The translations under genes and the position numbers were made by a program. DNA of 64,000 bases from Siccirubricoccus sp. G192 (GTDB lineage Bacteria > Pseudomonadota > Alphaproteobacteria > Acetobacterales > Acetobacteraceae). Each line of letters begins with the position of its first letter. Positions within the stretch are counted from its first letter, which is position 1. Location: NCBI RefSeq assembly GCF_019084075.1, contig NZ_JAHREN010000001.1, positions 1,151,501 to 1,215,500 of the forward strand. The letters are read 5' to 3'. This document shows, one piece after another, positions 1-8,700 of this stretch. Under the pieces are notes generated by a model that had not been told where the DNA came from, ran no database searches, and worked only from the letters and a program-made list of their open reading frames with translations.

Positions 1-1
1 C

Positions 2-223
2 TACACAGCGCCCGCCAGGCTGCTCGCCTATGAGAAGCTGCGGAGCGAACGTGTGGCAGAGGTCCAGCGCGGCGCACGCCAGAACGGGCTGCGCTACGAC
101 AGCCTCTATGCCGACCTTGCCGTGCGCGATGCGGAGATCGCTGCGCATGCGGCCTTCCGGCGCTGGCTCTACGACCATGATGTCGTGCCCGAAGCGAAGG
201 CGGCCGTCGCGGAGCTTCTGTAG
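2..223 (+). CDS. 3' end of an unidentified protein (partial)
   Basis: An open frame enters from the left edge and ends with TAG at 221-223, giving the last 73 residues of a protein. The tail is helical-looking and charged (…AYEKLRSERVAEVQ…, …EAKAAVAELL). I do not recognise the family. It lies 31 bases upstream of a Bug-type receptor on the same strand, so it may be the enzyme partner in a small catabolic unit, but that is inferred from position alone. Confidence 0.55.
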   Translation, partial: YTAPARLLAYEKLRSERVAEVQRGARQNGLRYDSLYADLAVRDAEIAAHAAFRRWLYDHDVVPEAKAAVAELL

Positions 224-254
224 TGACGGCGGGGTGGGCGAGAGGGGATCCACC

Positions 255-1235
255 ATGAAGCGACGGAGCCTTGGAACGGTGGTCGCAGCGGGTGCCCTGT
301 CACGACTGGCACCCGGCGCAGCCGAGGCGCAGCCGGCCTGGCCCAGCCAGCCGGTGAGGATCATCGTGCCCTTTCCCGCCGGCGGCACCGCTGATTTGGT
401 GCCGCGCATCGTGGCAGAGGCGCTCCGGCCGGTCTGGCGGCAGCCGATCGTGATCGACAACCGCGCCGGCGCCGGCGGCAACATCGGCACGGCGCTGGTC
501 GCGAATGCCGAGCCCGATGGCTACACGCTGCTTGCCTCTCCGCCGCCGCCCATCGCCATCAACCAGCATCTCTATGCCAACCTTCCCTTCGACCCGACGA
601 AGCTAAAGGCGGTGAGCCTGCTGGCAAGCGCGCCGAATGTCGTGGACGTGTCGATCCGCTCCGGTATCACCTCGCTGGAGGAACTTATCCGGCGCGCGAA
701 GGCGGAGCCAGGTCGGCTGAACGCGGCCAACCAGGGGCTCGGGACGACGTCGCACCTGACTGCCGTGCTGTTCGAGCACCGCGCCGGCGTCCGCTTCAAT
801 CACGTGCCCTACAGCGGCACCGCGCCGGCGCTGAATGACTTGGTCGCCGGACATGTGGACGTCTTCTTTGATAACATCGCGTTCTCGTTCCCGAACCACC
901 TTGCAGGCACGATCCGCATCCTCGCCATCTGCGCGGAGGAGCGCGCGGCGCGGTTGCCGGATATTCCGACCGTCGCCGAAGCCGGGCTCAGCGGGGTTAA
1001 TGCAATAGCCTGGTATGCGGTCATGGCGCCGCGCGACACGCCGGATGCGCTGGTCGCGCGCATCGGCGCCGATGTTGTCGCGGCGGTGCAGCGGCCTGAG
1101 GTCGAGCGGCGCTTGATGGAGCAGGCCTGCAAGCCGGTCGGCAGCCCGCCGACGGAGGCTGCCGCCTTCATCGCCGACGAAACCCGGCTCTGGGGTGAGG
1201 TGGTCCGCCGGACCGGTCTCAGGCTCGGCGGCTGA
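255..1235 (+). CDS. Bug-family tripartite tricarboxylate transporter substrate-binding protein
   Basis: A 326-residue periplasmic receptor of the Bug/TctC family, which captures small carboxylates or related organic solutes. The ATG at 255 follows a GAGGGGATCC stretch and begins a signal peptide (MKRRSLGTVV…, cleavage near AEAQP). The mature part opens with the family hallmark WPSQPVRIIVPFPAGG and carries the later RAGAGGNIG and PDGYTLL blocks. The length fits the usual 320-330 residues. No TctA/TctB membrane genes lie nearby, as is common for orphan Bug proteins. The ligand cannot be read from the sequence. Confidence 0.9.
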   Translation: MKRRSLGTVVAAGALSRLAPGAAEAQPAWPSQPVRIIVPFPAGGTADLVPRIVAEALRPVWRQPIVIDNRAGAGGNIGTALVANAEPDGYTLLASPPPPIAINQHLYANLPFDPTKLKAVSLLASAPNVVDVSIRSGITSLEELIRRAKAEPGRLNAANQGLGTTSHLTAVLFEHRAGVRFNHVPYSGTAPALNDLVAGHVDVFFDNIAFSFPNHLAGTIRILAICAEERAARLPDIPTVAEAGLSGVNAIAWYAVMAPRDTPDALVARIGADVVAAVQRPEVERRLMEQACKPVGSPPTEAAAFIADETRLWGEVVRRTGLRLGG

Positions 1236-1339
1236 CCCGATTGCGCTCGCCACCCCTCGTCGTCTGCCCTGCTGCAGCGCTGGCCCAGGGTCTGCACCAC
1301 CGCCGCTCCAAAGCCAACGTTCAAACACTGAGCATCGGG

Positions 1340-1403
1340 TCCAAAGCCTGCTATGCAGTCGCGGGATACGGGGTGATCGAGGAAGAAGCGGAGCATCTCG
1401 CCC
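1340..1403 (-). pseudogene. fragment of the 3' end of a PHB-depolymerase-type esterase
   Basis: On the minus strand this piece encodes MLRFFLDHP, the same C-terminal motif as the complete esterase at 13835-15121. The base match continues through that gene's stop region, with one extra base shifting the frame after FLDHP. It is a remnant of a second copy or of a duplication; nothing upstream of the motif is preserved. It abuts a TPR-like remnant on the same strand. Confidence 0.6.
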
Positions 1404-1404
1404 T

Positions 1405-1635
1405 TTAGGCTGCGGCGAGGCGCTGGCTCTCTCGGCTGTGCGTCACTCGCTCACTAGGAAGTCTCCGCAACACGGCCTCAGCCATGTCCTGGCGACCCAG
1501 GGCCGCCAACTCTCGGGCGAGTTCTATCCGCGCCTGCCGATCCTTGGGATTGGCTGTCGCGGCTGCCTTGAAATATCGCAAGGCCGCCAGCCTATTGCCG
1601 CTTTGCCGTGCCGTCACGCATGAACTCCGGCGCAT
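1405..1635 (-). pseudogene. TPR-like protein fragment
   Basis: A 76-codon open frame whose middle (ANPKDRQARIELARELAALG) has the helix-turn-helix periodicity and conserved small/Ala positions of a tetratricopeptide repeat. It lacks other repeats and any catalytic domain, so it is probably the surviving end of a larger TPR protein. It lies directly beside the esterase remnant. A small free-standing TPR protein is possible but less likely. Confidence 0.4.
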
Positions 1636-1639
1636 CGGC

Positions 1640-2113
1640 CGCCAACAAACGATGAAGCAACGCAGTGATCCTTCGCTTCAAGGGGCGGGCTGCAAAGCGC
1701 AACCAAGCTGGATACGGCTCAAAAGGCCAGCTCCAGGTCCATTGCGCAACTTAAAGTTGGGTTATGGGCTAAATTTACTGCGGTTTTGGGGCGTCTGCCA
1801 CCTTCTGATCAAAGCGCTCCCCGGCAGTGCAAGACGGTCGAGGCCGGCAAATGCCGCCAGGAAAGGGCTCTGAGGAGCAGCGGAACGGAAGATGTAGGTA
1901 AAGCTGCGACCGTTGCGCACTCCGGAGCGAGCAGGGCTCGTGTCCCGACGGTTGGTGTAGCAGCTGTGGGTAAGTGGCCTGCCGAAGCGTGCCCCAGGAG
2001 CGGAGCGCAGGCAGGCCACTTATCCACGGCGTGGCCGCCCGGGTGCGGTGGCCATCGTCGATCTCCGGCTAAGGTTCTGGTTGCGAATCGGAACCCCAAG
2101 CACGGAGACGACG
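1640..2113. other. intergenic stretch upstream of the IS256-type transposase
   Basis: I find no supported gene here. Part of it is less GC-rich (about 1745-1800). It contains a strong imperfect inverted repeat at 1966-2027, listed separately. The left terminal repeat of the IS256-type element should lie within this stretch, but I could not match it with confidence to a right-hand partner. Confidence 0.5.
1966..2027. repeat. 18-bp inverted repeat (long hairpin)
   Basis: GTGGGTAAGTGGCCTGCC at 1966-1983 is the reverse complement, with one mismatch, of GGCAGGCCACTTATCCAC at 2010-2027; the loop is 26 bases. It sits about 85 bases upstream of the IS256-type transposase start. It could be a transcription terminator, protecting the transposase gene from outside transcription, or a structured recombination site. 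No T-run follows. Confidence 0.6.
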
Positions 2114-3268
2114 ATGACCGACGACAGAATGGCGCTGCTGGAGCTGATCGAGAAGCGCGCGGATGCCGACCTGGTGCGCGAGATGCTGGGCTTTGCCGCC
2201 GAAAGGCTGATGGAGGCCGAGGTGCAGGTCCGCACCGGGGCGGCGCACGGGGAGCGGGAGCCCGCCCGGCTGGTGCAGCGGAACGGGTATCGTGCGCGGG
2301 CCTGGGACACCCGGGTCGGGCGGATCGACCTGGAGATCCCGCGCCTGCGCCGGGGCAGGTACCTTCCGTCCTTTCTTGAGCCGAGGCGCACCGCTGAGAA
2401 GGCGCTGACCGCGGTCATCCAGGAAGCGTACATCCAGGGGATCTCGACCCGCGCCGTTGATGACCTGGTCAAGGCGCTGGGCGCCTCGGGCGTGTCCAAG
2501 AGCGAGGTCAGCCGCCTGGTCGAGGAGATCGATGGCCGGGTGGGGGCCTTCCTCACCCGCCCAATCGAGGGCCAATGGCCCTACCTGTGGATCGACGCCA
2601 CTTACGTGAAGGCGCGCGAGGGCGGCCGCATTGTCTCGACCGCGACGATAATCGCTGTTGGCGTGAACACCGATGGCCGGCGGGAGGTGCTGGGCGTGGC
2701 CACCGGTGCTTCCGAAGCAGAGGTCTTCTGGAAGGGGTTCTTGCGCTCGCTGGCCGACCGCGGCCTGCGCGGGGTCAGGCTGGTGATCGCCGATGACCAC
2801 AAGGGCCTGCGCGCCGCCGCCTCCAAGGTGTTCCACGCCAGCCTTCAGCGGTGCCGAGTGCACTGGATGAGGAGCGCATTGGCCCACGTGCCGGCCAAGC
2901 AGCGTCCCGCCGTCATCGCCATGCTGAAGACCATCTTCGCCCAGGAGACCGCGGCTGACGCCCGCAGCCAGTGGAACAGCGTCGCCGACGCGCTGCGCGA
3001 GCGGGCGCCGAAGCTGGCCGAACTGATGGATGACGCACGCGAGGATGTCCTGGCCTACACCGCCTTCCCGCGCGAGCACTGGCCACAGATTGCCAGCACG
3101 AACCCCATTGAGCGTCTCAACGGCGAGATCAAGCGCCGCACCGACGTGGTCGGCATATTTCCAAATGCCGCAGCCGTCGTCAGGCTCGTCGGCGCCCTCA
3201 TGCTCGAGCAGAACGACGAGTGGCTGTGCGCGGCGGAGAGAAAGTCGGCCACTGGAGCGGCGGCATGA
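2114..3268 (+). CDS. IS256-family transposase (mutator type)
   Basis: A 384-residue transposase of the IS256/MULE-like family. The ATG at 2114 is preferred because [15 protein letters not shown] matches the usual short N-terminus; the frame is open further upstream. DDE residues are visible in order: [21 protein letters not shown] and [16 protein letters not shown], with the typical [14 protein letters not shown] segment between the second and third. Full length, no frameshift, so possibly active. An IS21 element follows within about 60 bases. Confidence 0.92.
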   Translation: MTDDRMALLELIEKRADADLVREMLGFAAERLMEAEVQVRTGAAHGEREPARLVQRNGYRARAWDTRVGRIDLEIPRLRRGRYLPSFLEPRRTAEKALTAVIQEAYIQGISTRAVDDLVKALGASGVSKSEVSRLVEEIDGRVGAFLTRPIEGQWPYLWIDATYVKAREGGRIVSTATIIAVGVNTDGRREVLGVATGASEAEVFWKGFLRSLADRGLRGVRLVIADDHKGLRAAASKVFHASLQRCRVHWMRSALAHVPAKQRPAVIAMLKTIFAQETAADARSQWNSVADALRERAPKLAELMDDAREDVLAYTAFPREHWPQIASTNPIERLNGEIKRRTDVVGIFPNAAAVVRLVGALMLEQNDEWLCAAERKSATGAAA

Positions 3269-3329
3269 TGCGGCTGCGGGCGGTGTAAAACCCGGCCAGT
3301 GGTAGGCGGATGCCCTGAGGGATCAGGGG

Positions 3330-4841
3330 ATGCGCCGGGAGATGTTTGTGGTGGAGACCTACGCGGCGGTCCGGCGGTTTGTTTTCATGGAGGGTCACAG
3401 CCGGCGGGAGGCGGCCCGGGTTTTTGGGCTGAGCCGGGACACGGTTGCCAAGATGTGCCGATACTCGGCGCCGCCGGGGTATGTGCGGACCAAGCCGGCC
3501 GACAAGCCCAAGTTGGGGCCGCTGACCCCGGTGATCGAGGCGATCCTGGAGGCAGACCGGGCGGCTCCGCCCAAGCAGCAGCATACGGCCAAGCGGATCT
3601 TCGAGCGGCTGCGCGACGAGCATGGCTATGGCGGCGGCTATACGGTGGTGAAGGATCATGTGCGACGGCAGCGGGCGCGTGGCCGGGAGACTTTCGTGCC
3701 ATTGGCGCACCCGCCCGGCCATGCCCAGGTGGATTTCGGTGAGGCGGTGGCGGTGATCGGCGGGGTTCGCCAGAAGGTGCATTTCTTCTGCCTGGACCTG
3801 CCACAGTCGGACGCCTGCTTCGTGAAGGCCTACCCGCGCGAGACGACCGAGGCGTTCCTCGACGGGCACGTGTCGTCCTTCGCCTTCTTCGGCGGCGTGC
3901 CGCTGTCGATCCTCTACGACAATCTCAAGATCGCGGTGGCCAGGATCTGCGGCGACGGCAAGCGCGAGCGGACGCGAGCCTTCACCGGCCTGGTCAGCCA
4001 TTACCTGTTCCAGGACCGGTTTGGCCGGCCCGGCAAGGGGAACGACAAAGGCAAGGTGGAGGGGCTGGTGAAGTTTGCCCGCTCTAACTTCCTCACTCCG
4101 GTGCCGATCGCCGCTAGCTACGAGGCGCTCAACGCCATGCTGGCGGAGCGCTGCCGGCTGCGGCAGTCCGACCGGGCGGGCCGGCATGCCGAGACGATCG
4201 GCACGCGTCTGGCAGCGGATCTGGCGGCGCTGCAGCACCTGCCGGGTGTTGCCCTGGAGCCCTGCGAGACGATCAGCGCGCGGGTGTCGTCCACTGCCCT
4301 GGTCCGCTATCGCGGCAATGGCTACTCGGTGCCGACCGCGCATGGGTTCCAGACGGTGCTGGTGAAGGGCTTCGTCGACGCGGTGGTGATCCTGTGCGAC
4401 GGCGCGCCGATCGCCCGCCACGCTCGCTCCTATGGCCACGGCGAGTTCGTCTACGACCCGCTGCACTACCTGGCGCTGCTCGAAACCAAGCCGGGCGCGC
4501 TCGACCAGGCGGCGGCCCTCCAGGGCTGGGCTTTGCCACCGGCCTTCCAGCACCTCCGCCAGCTGCTGGAGGCGCGTATGGGCAACCGCGGCAAGCGGGA
4601 GTTCATCCAGGTCCTGCGGCTGCTGGAGATCGCCGCCAAGGAGGTGGTGGCTGCCGCGGTGGCCGAGGCCATCCATCTCGGCGCCATCGGCTTTGACGCG
4701 GTCCGGCAGATCGTCCTGGCGCGGATCGAGCGGCGTCCGGCCAGGCTCGACCTGACCGCCTATCCCTATCTGCCGGGCACCGACGTGCGCATGACCCGGG
4801 CCGCGGACTACGCTGCGCTGCTGCAGGAGCAGGCGGCATGA
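3330..4841 (+). CDS. istA: IS21-family transposase IstA
   Basis: A 503-residue IstA. An N-terminal HTH (REAARVFGLSRDTVAKM) is followed by an integrase core with HAQVDFGEA, LYDNLKIAV and GKGNDKGKVEGLVKFAR carrying the D, D and E residues. It overlaps the start of istB by ATGA (4838-4841), the usual translational coupling in this family. IstA looks intact, but its partner IstB is broken after about 49 codons, so the element should be unable to transpose on its own. Confidence 0.92.
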   Translation: MRREMFVVETYAAVRRFVFMEGHSRREAARVFGLSRDTVAKMCRYSAPPGYVRTKPADKPKLGPLTPVIEAILEADRAAPPKQQHTAKRIFERLRDEHGYGGGYTVVKDHVRRQRARGRETFVPLAHPPGHAQVDFGEAVAVIGGVRQKVHFFCLDLPQSDACFVKAYPRETTEAFLDGHVSSFAFFGGVPLSILYDNLKIAVARICGDGKRERTRAFTGLVSHYLFQDRFGRPGKGNDKGKVEGLVKFARSNFLTPVPIAASYEALNAMLAERCRLRQSDRAGRHAETIGTRLAADLAALQHLPGVALEPCETISARVSSTALVRYRGNGYSVPTAHGFQTVLVKGFVDAVVILCDGAPIARHARSYGHGEFVYDPLHYLALLETKPGALDQAAALQGWALPPAFQHLRQLLEARMGNRGKREFIQVLRLLEIAAKEVVAAAVAEAIHLGAIGFDAVRQIVLARIERRPARLDLTAYPYLPGTDVRMTRAADYAALLQEQAA

Positions 4842-5014
4842 CCGCAGCCGATGCCATGCCGCATGGCACCAGCCAGGGGACGCCACAGGTCCTGCTGGCG
4901 CATCATCTCAAGCAGCTCCGGCTGCCGACGGTGCTGCGCGAATACGACAAGGTGGCCCGCGAATGCGCCCGCGACGGCGTTGACTGGGTTTGTCCCGCTC
5001 TGGTGGACAGTTGA
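4838..5014 (+). pseudogene. istB: IS21-family helper ATPase IstB, N-terminal stub
   Basis: The first 49 codons read as a normal IstB start (…LLAHHLKQLRLPTVLREYDK…ARDGVD). At 4985 the frame runs into the terminal repeat of an IS3 element and stops at 5012-5014. The AAA+ ATPase domain is missing entirely. The IstB sequence does not resume on the far side of the IS3 element (7738 onward), so more than a simple insertion occurred. Confidence 0.85.
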
Positions 5015-5027
5015 TGGGCTTGGTTGA

Positions 5028-5318
5028 TTACGGGTCTGCTGTGGCGGCTTGATGCTCCTCTTTTTCGTAGGTCATGGGCGATCGGTAGCCCAGCGATGAA
5101 TGGAGCCTGGCTGGGTTGTACCAGGCCTCGATGAAGCTGAAGGTTGCCATGCGCGCTTCGGCGTGGGAGGCGAAGCGGCGTCGCGCGAGCAACTCGCATT
5201 CCAGGATGGCGAAGAAGCTCTCGCACAGGGCATTGTCATAGGCGTCGCCGACGGAACCCATGGACGGCCGGATGCCGGCTTCTCTGCAGCGCTTGCCGAA
5301 CGCCAGGGACGTATATTG
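5028..5318 (-). pseudogene. IS3-family OrfB, C-terminal half
   Basis: This minus-strand stretch encodes the last part of an IS3 transposase: YTSLAFGKRC, SVGDAYDNALCESFF (with the DDE glutamate) and the C-terminal WYNPARLHSSLGY block. It is the direct continuation of the N-terminal half at 6774-7349: removing the IS30 copy and one TTG joins the two exactly at the HSDQGSQ/Y codon. Confidence 0.88.
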
Positions 5319-6773
5319 GGTGGATTCAAGTGGTCGTCGCAACACCAAGGCGGAGGGTGGTTGCGATGGCGGGTCGGCGGCGTTCGGATCGGGCTTTGCG
5401 GGCGAAGTCTCCTTCGCCAGGCCGCCCGGGAGTAGCCCGGCGTGAGGACCAGCGGCGCTTCTGGACGTTGATTGCGGCGGGACAGTCGAGCTGGGACGCG
5501 GCGATCGGCGTGGGGGTGTCGGAGGCGGTTGGGTCCCGCTGGTTTCGGGAGGCGGGCGGGATGCCACCATCGACGCTCGGGCGGTCGTCAAAGCCGCCTT
5601 CGGGACGATACCTGTTGTTTGCGGAGCGCGAGGAGATTGCGCTGCTGCGAGCCCAGGGCTGTGGAGTGCGAGAGGTTGCCCGGCGGCTGCGACGGGCGGC
5701 ATCGACGGTCTCGCGCGAGCTACGGCGCAATGCGGCCACGCGCAGCGGCAACCTGGAGTACAGGGCCACGACGGCGCAGTGGCATGCTGAGCGGGCGGCG
5801 CGGCGTCCGAAGCCGGCGAAGCTGGTGACGCACCCGGCGCTGAGGGCGTATGTGCAAGATCGGCTGGCGGGTGCCGTGGTCTCTCCAGGCGGGGCTACGG
5901 TGCCCGGACCGGCGGTGCCGTGGAAGGGCCGGCGGCATGGACCGAGGCAGCCTCGGCGCTGGGCGAGAGGATGGAGCCCGCAGCAGATCTCGCGGCGGCT
6001 GCGGCTCGACTTTCCTGGCGATGGTGCGATGCGGATCAGCCATGAGGCCATCTACCAGTCGCTCTACGTCCAGGGCCGCGGCGCGCTGCGCCGCGAGCTG
6101 ACGGCCTGCCTGCGAACCGGGCGGGCGCTGCGCGTGCCGCGGGCGCGGAGCCGGGGGCGCGGCAAGTCGCATGTCGCGCCCGAGGTGCTGATCAGCCAGC
6201 GCCCGGCGGAGGCGGACGACCGGGCCGTGCCGGGGCATTGGGAGGGAGACCTCATCCTTGGCCTTGGCAGCTCAGCAATCGGCACCCTGGTGGAGCGCAC
6301 GACGCGGTTCACGATGCTGCTGCACCTGCCCCGCATGCCGGGTCATGGAGAGGGAACGCGCGTCAAGAACGGCCCGGCGCTGGCCGGGCATGGGGCGGAA
6401 GCGGTGCGCGACGCCATCACCCGCATGATCACCACCCTGCCGGAGGCGCTGCGCCGGTCGCTGACCTGGGACCAGGGGGCGGAGATGAGCGAGCACGCCC
6501 GGCTGCGGATCGACACCGGCGTGCAGGTGTACTTCTGCGAGCCGCACAGCCCGTGGCAGCGTGGCACGAACGAGAACACCAACGGGCTGCTGCGGCAGTA
6601 CTTCCCGAAGGGGACTGACCTGAGCGCGCACGGCGCCGATGACCTCGCGGCCGTGGCTGCGGCGCTCAATGGCAGGCCTCGCAAGACGCTCGGCTGGAGA
6701 ACGCCAGCCGAAGCGCTTGACGAGGCGCTGCGATCGGCTCAGGCAGGCGTTGCGACGACCAGTTGAGCCTGGG
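5319..6773 (+). mobile_element. IS30-family element, copy 1
   Basis: A 1,455-bp element with imperfect inverted ends sharing TCAA.TGGTCGTCGCAAC (5325-5343) and its complement (6749-6767). It is flanked by TTG at 5316-5318 and again at 6774-6776, a 3-bp target duplication inside IS3 orfB. Copy 2 at 60610-62064 appears identical over its whole length. Confidence 0.85.
5366..6766 (+). CDS. IS30-family transposase
   Basis: A 466-residue IS30 transposase starting at ATG 5366 (MAGRRRSDRAL), one codon choice among several because the frame is open upstream. An N-terminal HTH (VREVARRLRRAASTVSRELRRN) is followed by GWSPQQISRRL and a DDE core: HWEGDLILGLG, LTWDQGAEM and RGTNENTNGLLRQYFPKG. It is longer than the roughly 330-390 residues usual for the family, with an N-terminal extension of about 80 residues. 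It is intact and duplicated in the window, consistent with recent activity. Confidence 0.92.
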   Translation: MAGRRRSDRALRAKSPSPGRPGVARREDQRRFWTLIAAGQSSWDAAIGVGVSEAVGSRWFREAGGMPPSTLGRSSKPPSGRYLLFAEREEIALLRAQGCGVREVARRLRRAASTVSRELRRNAATRSGNLEYRATTAQWHAERAARRPKPAKLVTHPALRAYVQDRLAGAVVSPGGATVPGPAVPWKGRRHGPRQPRRWARGWSPQQISRRLRLDFPGDGAMRISHEAIYQSLYVQGRGALRRELTACLRTGRALRVPRARSRGRGKSHVAPEVLISQRPAEADDRAVPGHWEGDLILGLGSSAIGTLVERTTRFTMLLHLPRMPGHGEGTRVKNGPALAGHGAEAVRDAITRMITTLPEALRRSLTWDQGAEMSEHARLRIDTGVQVYFCEPHSPWQRGTNENTNGLLRQYFPKGTDLSAHGADDLAAVAAALNGRPRKTLGWRTPAEALDEALRSAQAGVATTS

Positions 6774-7349
6774 TTGCGACCCCTGATCCGAGTGGTGAAT
6801 GACGCCGCGCGGCCGGCGTTGGCCGACGGCCATGTCGAGCGCATCGAGCACCAGCTCGGTGCGGAGATGGTTGGCGGTAGCCCAGCCAACGACCTTGCGG
6901 CTCCAGACATCGAGCACGACGGCGAGGTAGAGGAAGCCGGCTGCCGTGGGAATGAACGTGATGTCTGCGACCCATAGCTGGTTGGGACCGCTGGCCGTGA
7001 AGTTGCGGTCGACCAGGTCCGGCGCCGGCCTGCTGCTGTCGTCACGGCGGGTTGTCACCGGTCCGCCGCGGCGATGGCTGGCACCGACCAGCCCGGTGCT
7101 GCGCATGAGCCGTGCAATGCGCTTGCGGCCGTGCCGGATACCGGCAGAGCGCAGGGCGGCATGCACCGTAAGCGCGGCGTAGGTCTGGCGCGAGGTCGCG
7201 TGCACGGTGCGGATCCGCCGCAGCAGCGCCGCATCCTCCTCGGCACGGGCCGACAGAGGCCGACCGAGCCAAGCGTAGTAGCCGGCGCGCGAGACGCCGA
7301 GCAGGCGGGCCATCCGGGTGATCGGGAAGGAGGCCTGGTTTGCCTTCAT
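6774..7349 (-). pseudogene. IS3-family OrfB, N-terminal half
   Basis: Starts MKANQASFPI and carries GVSRAGYYAWLGRP, GPNQLWVADITFIP (first catalytic Asp) and HHSDQGSQ (second Asp), then is broken by the IS30 end. It overlaps the end of orfA, as expected for the -1 frameshift expression of IS3 elements; the frame upstream of the ATG reads VRVFEF. The second copy at 62065-62640 differs by one base (7319 versus 62610, Thr versus Ala). Confidence 0.88.
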
Positions 7350-7681
7350 GAACTCGAAGACCCGGACGGGATCGTCCCGGTCTCGCGGGCAAACCAGGCC
7401 GCCGCTCGAGAGAGAATGTCGCGCTCCTGGCGCAGCTGCTTGTTCTCGCGCCTGAGCCGCGCGAGCTCCTCGCGCTCGGTGGCATTCAGGCCGGTCTCGG
7501 CGGGGGCAGGTTTCACCTCACGCCGACCCTCCTGCCGGTCGGCAGAAGCCACCCAGTTCCGAATGGCCTGGGCGGAGGGTTCGAACTCGCGGGCAAGGTC
7601 GGCCGGGTCGCGTCCGGCACGGACCAGCTCGACCATTTGGCGCCGGAACTCCGGCGCGTACGCAGGATGGGTTTTGGGCAT
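7346..7681 (-). CDS. IS3-family OrfA
   Basis: A 111-residue HTH protein beginning MPKTHPAYAPEFRRQMVELV, with the family's HTH (DLAREFEPSAQAIRNWV) and a C-terminal leucine-zipper-like segment (ELARLRRENKQLRQERDIL). It ends in SGSSSS just over the orfB start, the place where ribosomal slippage makes the OrfAB fusion. Intact, but its orfB is split. Confidence 0.88.
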   Translation of the reverse strand: MPKTHPAYAPEFRRQMVELVRAGRDPADLAREFEPSAQAIRNWVASADRQEGRREVKPAPAETGLNATEREELARLRRENKQLRQERDILSRAAAWFARETGTIPSGSSSS

Positions 7682-7737
7682 TGGGGGACACCTCACGCGA
7701 AAGCTTCGTGGATGTCCACCGAGACGGGGCAAACCCA

Positions 7738-7852
7738 GGTTGACGTTGGCGCAGGTGGCTTCGGTCCGATCGCCGAGGAACTGGGCGGGAACGGGCCAGG
7801 ACGCGAGCGGGCCCGCCAGCAGCAGGGTGAGCACCGCGGCCCGAGCAATCAC
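7738..7852 (-). pseudogene. secreted protein, N-terminal stub cut by IS3
   Basis: The first 38 codons survive: a clear signal peptide (MIARAAVLTLLLAGPLASWPVPA) followed by QFLGDRTEATCANVN, after which the reading frame enters the IS3 end. It starts inside the stop region of the upstream membrane-protein gene (ATGA-type overlap, 7849-7852), so the two formed an operon. What the lost part did is unknown. Confidence 0.65.
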
Positions 7853-8283
7853 CGGTTGGGCCCACCCACCGGCCCGGAGGGGTTCACCTCCATCCGGCTG
7901 TTGCTCAGGGCACCGGTGTTCACGTTGCTGTTCTGCGCCGTGATCTGGTCGCCGCTGGTGACGAGGGCGTAGCCGAGCAGCAGCAGGCCCAGGGCGGCGA
8001 GCCCGAAGGCTGCCCCCGGGATGCGGTTCTGGGTGAGGGTGACGTCACGCCCAACCCGCAGGGTACGGCCCGCGCCGAGCCCGCCGGCCGCGGTCACCAC
8101 GGGGCCGGCCGGCTTGCCCGGGGTCTTGGGAGCACGGTCTGGGGCGGAATGGCTGGCGCTGCGGTCGAGGAAGTAGCGGACCACCATCCACAGCCCGCCG
8201 GCGGCGGTCGCCACGCCGCCCGCCAGCCAGGCGAGCGTCTCGCGGTGCTGCGCTATCCAGTCGAAGAGCGCCGAGGCCTCCAT
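7849..8283 (-). CDS. small membrane protein with two transmembrane segments
   Basis: A 144-residue protein starting MEASALFDWIAQH. It has one hydrophobic segment near residues 18-38 (LAWLAGGVATAAGGLWMVV) and a second near 88-108 (GAAFGLAALGLLLLGYALV). The linker between them is basic, with Pro and Ala, and the C-terminal tail is polar and Asn-rich. No recognised domain. It is the first gene of a two-gene unit with the IS-truncated secreted protein. Confidence 0.65.
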   Translation of the reverse strand: MEASALFDWIAQHRETLAWLAGGVATAAGGLWMVVRYFLDRSASHSAPDRAPKTPGKPAGPVVTAAGGLGAGRTLRVGRDVTLTQNRIPGAAFGLAALGLLLLGYALVTSGDQITAQNSNVNTGALSNSRMEVNPSGPVGGPNR

Positions 8284-8593
8284 GCTTGCCCCTCGGATCG
8301 GCCCGGATCCAGGGCGAACCCTAGCTCCCCGCCGTCAAAGATGCACAGGAATATGCCGGTTGGGCGTCCCGCCGTCCGTGGGGATGCCTACAGCCCAGGG
8401 GAGCGAGGCCGTCCCCGGCATCGTAATCTGGCCGCCTCCTGCTTCGCTTCCAAGAGCGCGCGGTCCAATCCTGCCCGGGAGAGACCCTGCCTGTAGCCGC
8501 CCATAGATCCCAGCACCTCTGGCGCGATTTTCGAACAGAACGCCGCAAGCGTCTGTTCCTGCCTTGTAACCAGGTTGGCGGCCACCCACCTCT
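8284..8593. other. intergenic region between the membrane-protein gene and groES
   Basis: No supported gene. It separates two divergent units and should hold both promoters. The CIRCE operator lies at its right end. Confidence 0.5.
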
Positions 8594-8620
8594 CTGGCAC
8601 TCCCGAGGGCAGAGTGCCAG
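8594..8620. promoter_or_regulatory. CIRCE operator upstream of groES
   Basis: CTGGCACTC, nine bases, GAGTGCCAG: a perfect 9-9-9 inverted repeat very close to the CIRCE consensus (TTAGCACTC-N9-GAGTGCTAA). It is the binding site of the heat-shock repressor HrcA. It lies 80 bases before the groES ATG, where HrcA would block transcription of the operon. No hrcA gene is in the window, so the repressor would be encoded elsewhere. Confidence 0.88.
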
Positions 8621-8700
8621 CCGGCCGGTCAACGGTGCCGGTCGCTGTCTGAGCGGGCAAGCAGACCAGCCGCGACGCTGGCACCAGAAAGATCCCCGCC

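Larger units (their letters stand above)
4985..7737 (-). mobile_element. IS3-family element interrupted by IS30
   Basis: Terminal inverted repeats are visible: TGGGTTTGTCCCG at 4985 and its near complement CGGGGCAAACCCA ending at 7737. OrfA and orfB lie on the minus strand; orfB is split by an IS30 copy at 5319-6773. The right end is supported by the second copy, where sequence identity stops at the same base (63028). The hexamer GTTGAC occurs next to both ends (4979-4984 and 7739-7744) but one base out of register, so I do not call a target duplication. Confidence 0.85.

Noticed and set aside
144..1235. Long frame that starts upstream of the first Bug receptor and adds about 75 residues
   Set aside because: The upstream residues are Arg/Ser-rich chance translation overlapping the preceding gene; the signal peptide fixes the start at 255.
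3198..4886. 562-codon frame on the minus strand opposite IstA
   Set aside because: An antisense shadow of a GC-rich gene: Arg/Gly/His-rich with no domain, while the plus strand encodes a clear IstA.
4979..7744. GTTGAC on both sides of the IS3 element as a target duplication
   Set aside because: The right copy is one base away from the element end as defined by copy 2, and the two flanks belong to different genes (istB and a secreted protein), so it is more likely chance or preference.
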